From Gemmatimonadota bacterium (GTDB lineage Bacteria > Gemmatimonadota > Gemmatimonadetes > Palauibacterales > Palauibacteraceae): a stretch of 64,000 bases of DNA. Shown here in pieces: positions 60,394-64,000 of this stretch. Location: contig JAJEEM010000053.1 in assembly GCA_022820995.1 (NCBI GenBank), forward strand, positions 17,680-81,679, in the 5' to 3' direction. How positions within the stretch are numbered: the stretch's first letter is position 1; each line of letters opens with the position of its first letter. The notes below the pieces were generated by a model. It saw only the letters and a program-made list of their open reading frames with translations. It was not told the origin of the DNA and searched no databases. The translations under genes and the position numbers were made by a program.

Positions 60394-62190
60394 CTACACC
60401 CCTTCCTCGATGAGCTGCCTCAGTTCGGCCGGCGGCTCCGATACCGGTTCGGCGTCCGTCACCATCCGTCCATCGGACGATCGGATGACGAAATTGACCC
60501 GCCCGAGCGAGGCGTCGGAGTCCGGATAATCGATCCGGGTATGCGCGCCGCGGCTCTCCCGGCGCTCGAGCGCGGAGAGGACGACCGCCTCGGCGACGGT
60601 GAGCATGACGCGGAGATCGAGCCAGGTGTGCCAGCCCGGGTTGAAGGCTCGCCCGCCATCGACCGAGCAGCTGTCGAGCGCCCCGCGCAGCCGGCGGACA
60701 TCCTCGAGGGCGTCGCGCAGCGCCTCGTCCGTGCGCGCGATGCCGACCTTGTCCTGCATGATCTGCTGCAATTCCTCCTGCAGGCCGAAAGGATTGCGCC
60801 CACCCTCGCGCGCGAAGGGGGCCATCGCGCCCGCGGCGGCCCCGGACAGTTCGGATGCCGGGATCTCGGCGAGGGATACGTCTCGCGCCTCTTCGGCCGC
60901 CGCGGCGCCGGCGCGCTGACCGAACACGATGAGGTCCGAGAGGGAATTCCCGCCGAGACGATTGCCGCCGTGGAGGCCCGCGGCCACCTCCCCCGCCGCG
61001 TACAGCCCCGGAACACAGGTCGCCGCCGTCTCGGGGTGTACCTTCACTCCCCCCATCGCGTAGTGCGTCGTCGGCCCGACCTCCATCGCATCGGTGGTGA
61101 TGTCGACGCCCGCAAGTTCCTTGAACTGGTGATACATGCTCGGGAGCTTGGCCTTGATATACTCCGGACTCCGCTTTTCCGAGATGTTGAGGAAGACCCC
61201 GCCGTGCGGACTCCCGCGTCCGGCCTCGACCTCCGCTACGATGGCCTTTGCCACGACATCCCGGGTGAGCAATTCGGGCGGCCGGCGGTTCGCCACGCGG
61301 TCGCCCTCCACCCACCGGTCGGCCTCCTCCTCGCTCTCCGCGTAGTCCCCCTCGAACATCTCGGGGACGTACCGGAACATGAAGCGCTCGCCGTCCCGGT
61401 TCGTGAGAACGCCTCCCTCGCCCCGGACGCCTTCCGTGACGAGCGTGCCGCGCACGCTGGGCGGCCACACCATGCCCGTGGGATGGAACTGAACGAACTC
61501 CATGCCCATGAGTTCGGCCCCCGCGTCGTAGGCGAGCGCCACCCCGTCGCCGGTGCACTCCCACGAATTGGAGGTCACCTTCCAGGCCTTCCCCAGCCCT
61601 CCCGTGGCGAGGACGACCGTCCGCGCGCGGAAAAGCACGAACTCGCCCGTCGGACGCCAGTACGCGAGGGCGCCGGCCACGCGGCCATCCACCACGAGCA
61701 GCCTGAACACGGTGCACTCCATGAAGACGTCGGCCCCTTCGTGCACGGCATGGTCCTGGAGCGTCCGGATCATCTCCAGGCCCGTCCGGTCGCCGACGTG
61801 CGCCAGCCTCCCGTACGTGTGTCCCCCGAACGGACGCTGGTTCATGCGTCCATCCTCCGCCCGATCGAAGAGGGCGCCCCAGCCCTCGAGTTCCCTCACG
61901 CGATCCGGCGACTCCCTGGCGTGCGCCCGGGCCATGCGCCAGTCGCACAATCCCTTCCCGCCCCGCATGGTGTCGCGGAAATGGACCTGCCAGTTGTCTT
62001 CGGGGCGGTTGTTGCCGAGGGCGGCCGCCATCCCGCCTTCGGCCATGACGGTGTGCGCCTTGCCGAGCAGTGACTTGCCGACGAGTCCCACGGATGCGCC
62101 GGCCTCGATGGCCGCGATCGCCGCGCGGAGCCCGGCCCCTCCGGCTCCGATCACGAGGACGTCATGCTCGTGGCGTTCTGAAATCTCCAT
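60394..62190 (-). CDS. sdhA: succinate dehydrogenase/fumarate reductase flavoprotein subunit
   Basis: 598 residues. FAD-binding GAGGAGLRAA near residue 15 and the covalent flavin His in GKAHTVMAEGG near 48. The substrate-binding HPTGM and the catalytic Arg region (TEGVRGEGG) are conserved, and the C-terminal capping domain is present. It oxidises succinate to fumarate. Order sdhC-sdhA-sdhB with a single promoter at 63051-63080. Confidence 0.96.
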   Translation of the reverse strand: MEISERHEHDVLVIGAGGAGLRAAIAAIEAGASVGLVGKSLLGKAHTVMAEGGMAAALGNNRPEDNWQVHFRDTMRGGKGLCDWRMARAHARESPDRVRELEGWGALFDRAEDGRMNQRPFGGHTYGRLAHVGDRTGLEMIRTLQDHAVHEGADVFMECTVFRLLVVDGRVAGALAYWRPTGEFVLFRARTVVLATGGLGKAWKVTSNSWECTGDGVALAYDAGAELMGMEFVQFHPTGMVWPPSVRGTLVTEGVRGEGGVLTNRDGERFMFRYVPEMFEGDYAESEEEADRWVEGDRVANRRPPELLTRDVVAKAIVAEVEAGRGSPHGGVFLNISEKRSPEYIKAKLPSMYHQFKELAGVDITTDAMEVGPTTHYAMGGVKVHPETAATCVPGLYAAGEVAAGLHGGNRLGGNSLSDLIVFGQRAGAAAAEEARDVSLAEIPASELSGAAAGAMAPFAREGGRNPFGLQEELQQIMQDKVGIARTDEALRDALEDVRRLRGALDSCSVDGGRAFNPGWHTWLDLRVMLTVAEAVVLSALERRESRGAHTRIDYPDSDASLGRVNFVIRSSDGRMVTDAEPVSEPPAELRQLIEEGV

Positions 62191-62215
62191 TAAAAGCCCG
62201 CTGTGCCCTGTGGGT

Positions 62216-62998
62216 TCAGAAGAGTCGGGGGTCCTCGAGCACTCGCATCGCCACCAGCCGAATGTACAGATCCGTCACGCACACGAAGACGAGGCTGAAC
62301 CAGGCCCAACTCATGTGTCGCCTGTTGAACCAGCTCACGCCCTTCCACGCCTTGTGGCGAGCTTTGCCGCCGAGCGTGCACGAGTAGCAATCGACGTTGC
62401 CGCCGATGAGATGGCGGAGCGAGTGACAGCCGAACCAGTACCCCGAGAGCAGCACGAGGTTGATCAGAAGGACGATGGATCCGACCCCGATGCCGAAACC
62501 GTCCTCGAAGAAGAAGCCGTGAATCGTGTCGTACGTCAGGAAGAGCCAGATGACGATCGAGGCGTACAGAAAGTAGCGGTGAAGATTCTGGAGAACCCAC
62601 GGCAGCCGCGTCTCGCCCGCATACCTGTCGCCGCGGAACTCGCCCACCGCACAGGCGGGCGGGTCGAGGAAATAGGCGCGGTAATACGCCTTCCGGTAGT
62701 AGTAGCACGTCCCCCGGAACCCGAGGATCACGCCCATCATCAATATGGCCGGAGAGAACGGCCACCACTCGATTCCGAACAGGCGGATCTGTTCGGGGCA
62801 GCTGGCGGCGATGCACGGCGAGTACAGGGGAGACAGGTACGGGTCGGCGAAGTAGTTGCCGCCCTGCAGGACCGCCCAGGTGGCGTAGCCCCCGAAGAGG
62901 CCGAGCCCCAGCGCCACGCTCAGCGGTGGCAGCCACCAGCGATCGCTGCGGAGGGTCTTGCCGAAACCGCGATCTCGAACCGCGACCGAGCTTTCCAT
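62216..62998 (-). CDS. sdhC: succinate dehydrogenase membrane subunit (cytochrome b558-like)
   Basis: 260 residues, five or so membrane helices. Conserved His in LHRYFLYASI, HGFFF and CHSLRHLIGG may ligate heme b; cysteines (CIAASC, CYSC) are unusual. This single large subunit corresponds to the five-helix b558 type with no separate SdhD. Anchors SdhAB and reduces quinone. First gene of the operon, transcribed from its own promoter. Confidence 0.85.
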   Translation of the reverse strand: MESSVAVRDRGFGKTLRSDRWWLPPLSVALGLGLFGGYATWAVLQGGNYFADPYLSPLYSPCIAASCPEQIRLFGIEWWPFSPAILMMGVILGFRGTCYYYRKAYYRAYFLDPPACAVGEFRGDRYAGETRLPWVLQNLHRYFLYASIVIWLFLTYDTIHGFFFEDGFGIGVGSIVLLINLVLLSGYWFGCHSLRHLIGGNVDCYSCTLGGKARHKAWKGVSWFNRRHMSWAWFSLVFVCVTDLYIRLVAMRVLEDPRLF

Positions 62999-63050
62999 GG
63001 TCTTTCGTCGACTCTTCGTGGGGTGGGGCGGGACCTTGGAGGACGCGGCC

Positions 63051-63080
63051 AGCCTACCGGGCCGTCAGGATGACTGTCAA
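63051..63080 (-). promoter_or_regulatory. sdhCAB promoter
   Basis: Minus-strand TTGACA (63080-63075), 18-base spacer, TAGGCT (63056-63051). It overlaps the last four bases of the E2 gene. Start near 63044 leaves about 45 bases before sdhC. Confidence 0.75.
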
Positions 63081-64000
63081 GCGGAGTCGTCCGGGAAACC
63101 TTCGAGGTATTCCTGGACCCGATTGAGGAAGAACGCCGCCATGGCGCCGTCGACTACGCGATGATCGTAGGAAAGACCGAAGTAGGCCCGGTTGCGGATC
63201 GCGATCACGTCATTGCCGAGTCCGTCCTGAACGACGACCGGACGCTTCTCGATCACCCCCGTTCCGAGGATGGCGACCTGAGGCTGGTTGATGATCGGGG
63301 TCCCGAACAGGTTTCCGAAGACCCCCACATTCGTGATCGTGAACGTCCCGCCCTGGATGTCGTCGAAGTCGAGCGCCTTGTTGCGGGCCTTCTCGGCGAG
63401 TTCGTTGGAGCGCTGCGCGAGTCCCAGCAGGCTGAGCTGGTCCGCGTCCCTGAGCACGGGCACGATGAGTTCGCGGCCGTCGTTGATCGCCACCGCGATG
63501 CCGAGGTTGATGTTGCCGTGATACACGATTCGCGATCCGTCCACCGACGAGTTGAGGATCGGGTATTCGCCCAGGGCCTCGATCACGGCGCGATAGATGA
63601 AGGGGCCGTACGTGAGCTTCACGCCCTGCTCGGCGAAGCGCGGCTTGAGCGAGCGCCGGAGTTGCACGATCCGCTCGAAGTCCACCTCCGTCACCGACGT
63701 CACGTGCGCGGAGACGCGCTTGGACATGAGCATGTGTTCCATCGTCCGCAGGCGGACCCTGCTCATTTCCTCGACCCGGTCGCGCTCGCGAATCGGCACG
63801 GAACCGAGCCGGACATCGAGCGTGGCCCCGTGGATCGGGATCCGAAGCGTGCCGGGTGCCGCCGGCGCCGGCGCCGGCGTCTCGGGCAGCGTCGGCTCCG
63901 ACGCCTTCACATCGGCGGCGGGGATCGGCGCCGGGACCGCAGCGGGTGCCGCTGCAGGGGTGGGCGCCGCGGTGGGAGCGGGCGCTGCGGCGGGGGCGGG
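63077..64000 (-). CDS. 2-oxoacid dehydrogenase complex E2 (dihydrolipoamide acyltransferase), partial
   Basis: 308 codons, 5' end outside the window. From the right edge inward: an Ala/Pro linker, then, without a typical peripheral-subunit-binding domain being clearly visible, a catalytic domain with LSYDHRVVDGA (catalytic His and Asp) near the C-terminus and VEEMSRVRLRTMEHMLMS. It transfers acyl groups from lipoyl arms to CoA, for pyruvate, 2-oxoglutarate or branched-chain complexes; which one cannot be told. It precedes the sdh operon on the same strand. Confidence 0.93.
   Translation of the reverse strand, partial: PAPAAAPAPTAAPTPAAAPAAVPAPIPAADVKASEPTLPETPAPAPAAPGTLRIPIHGATLDVRLGSVPIRERDRVEEMSRVRLRTMEHMLMSKRVSAHVTSVTEVDFERIVQLRRSLKPRFAEQGVKLTYGPFIYRAVIEALGEYPILNSSVDGSRIVYHGNINLGIAVAINDGRELIVPVLRDADQLSLLGLAQRSNELAEKARNKALDFDDIQGGTFTITNVGVFGNLFGTPIINQPQVAILGTGVIEKRPVVVQDGLGNDVIAIRNRAYFGLSYDHRVVDGAMAAFFLNRVQEYLEGFPDDSA

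Overview
The window is a contiguous, very GC-rich, gene-dense stretch of a diderm bacterial chromosome spanning the replication-origin locus. Outer-membrane lifestyle is indicated by an Omp85/DUF5686-like barrel (18562-20691), a DUF1207 protein, an ExbB/TolQ-type channel, several lipoproteins and Tat substrates. The mix (dnaA/dnaN next to rpmH-rnpA-yidD-yidC and parAB, bactofilin plus M23 peptidase, exported RidA, Spondin_N lipoprotein) fits Gemmatimonadota or a close relative. That placement is inference from gene content; no rRNA gene is present. No tRNA, rRNA, CRISPR array, prophage or insertion sequence was seen.

Layout. 1-5.5 kb: end of an AbiEi-like antitoxin gene, a coupled [2Fe-2S]/RidA/serine-hydrolase operon, an exported protein of unknown function and a TatA/B subunit. 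5.6-9.9 kb: HNH endonuclease, PriA and an unusual Cys-pair-repeat lipoprotein. 9.9-14.7 kb: a leftward cluster of sigma factor, HDAC-like deacetylase, M24 peptidase, dipeptide epimerase and TrpF-like barrel. 14.8-18 kb: degenerate metallophosphoesterase overlapping a radical SAM gene, then an HD hydrolase. 18.2-26.2 kb: RemA-like protein, outer-membrane barrel, and a Tat-exported molybdenum hydroxylase operon with a membrane cytochrome b. 26.2-35.9 kb: Spondin_N lipoprotein, SDR, serine hydrolase, DNA polymerase I, cold-shock protein, lytic transglycosylase, ExbB-like channel. 36-41.8 kb: LipM-like octanoyltransferase, UPF0173 hydrolase, glycine cleavage P and H, and a DUF1707/LiaF-like protein. 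41.8-46.3 kb: a structured RNA leader ahead of dapF-mutY, then MBL, NUDIX and Yip1 genes.

46.3-57.8 kb is the origin region: dnaN and dnaA (leftward), rpmH-rnpA-yidD-yidC (rightward), a DUF1207 protein, an Fpg-like protein, pyrF, two parS sites, parA-parB, an M23 peptidase and a bactofilin. Coding strand flips near 49.2 kb: leftward genes dominate to the left and rightward ones to the right, as expected for bidirectional replication starting there. 57.9-64 kb: Ca2+/cation antiporter, AbrB/PIN pair, succinate dehydrogenase (sdhC-A-B) and the C-terminal part of a 2-oxoacid dehydrogenase E2.

Expression signals are unusually readable. Promoters close to TTGAC(A/G)-N17/18-TAnnnT precede dnaA, rpmH, gcvH, sdhC and the cold-shock gene. 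At least eleven gene pairs are joined by a four-base NTGA stop/start overlap. GTG and TTG starts are common, and three conserved genes (trpF-like, HDAC-like, pyrF) appear to lack any ATG/GTG/TTG at their conserved N-terminus. The best candidates for something undescribed are the structured leader and attenuator before dapF, the radical SAM/pseudo-phosphoesterase pair, and the nine-repeat cysteine lipoprotein.
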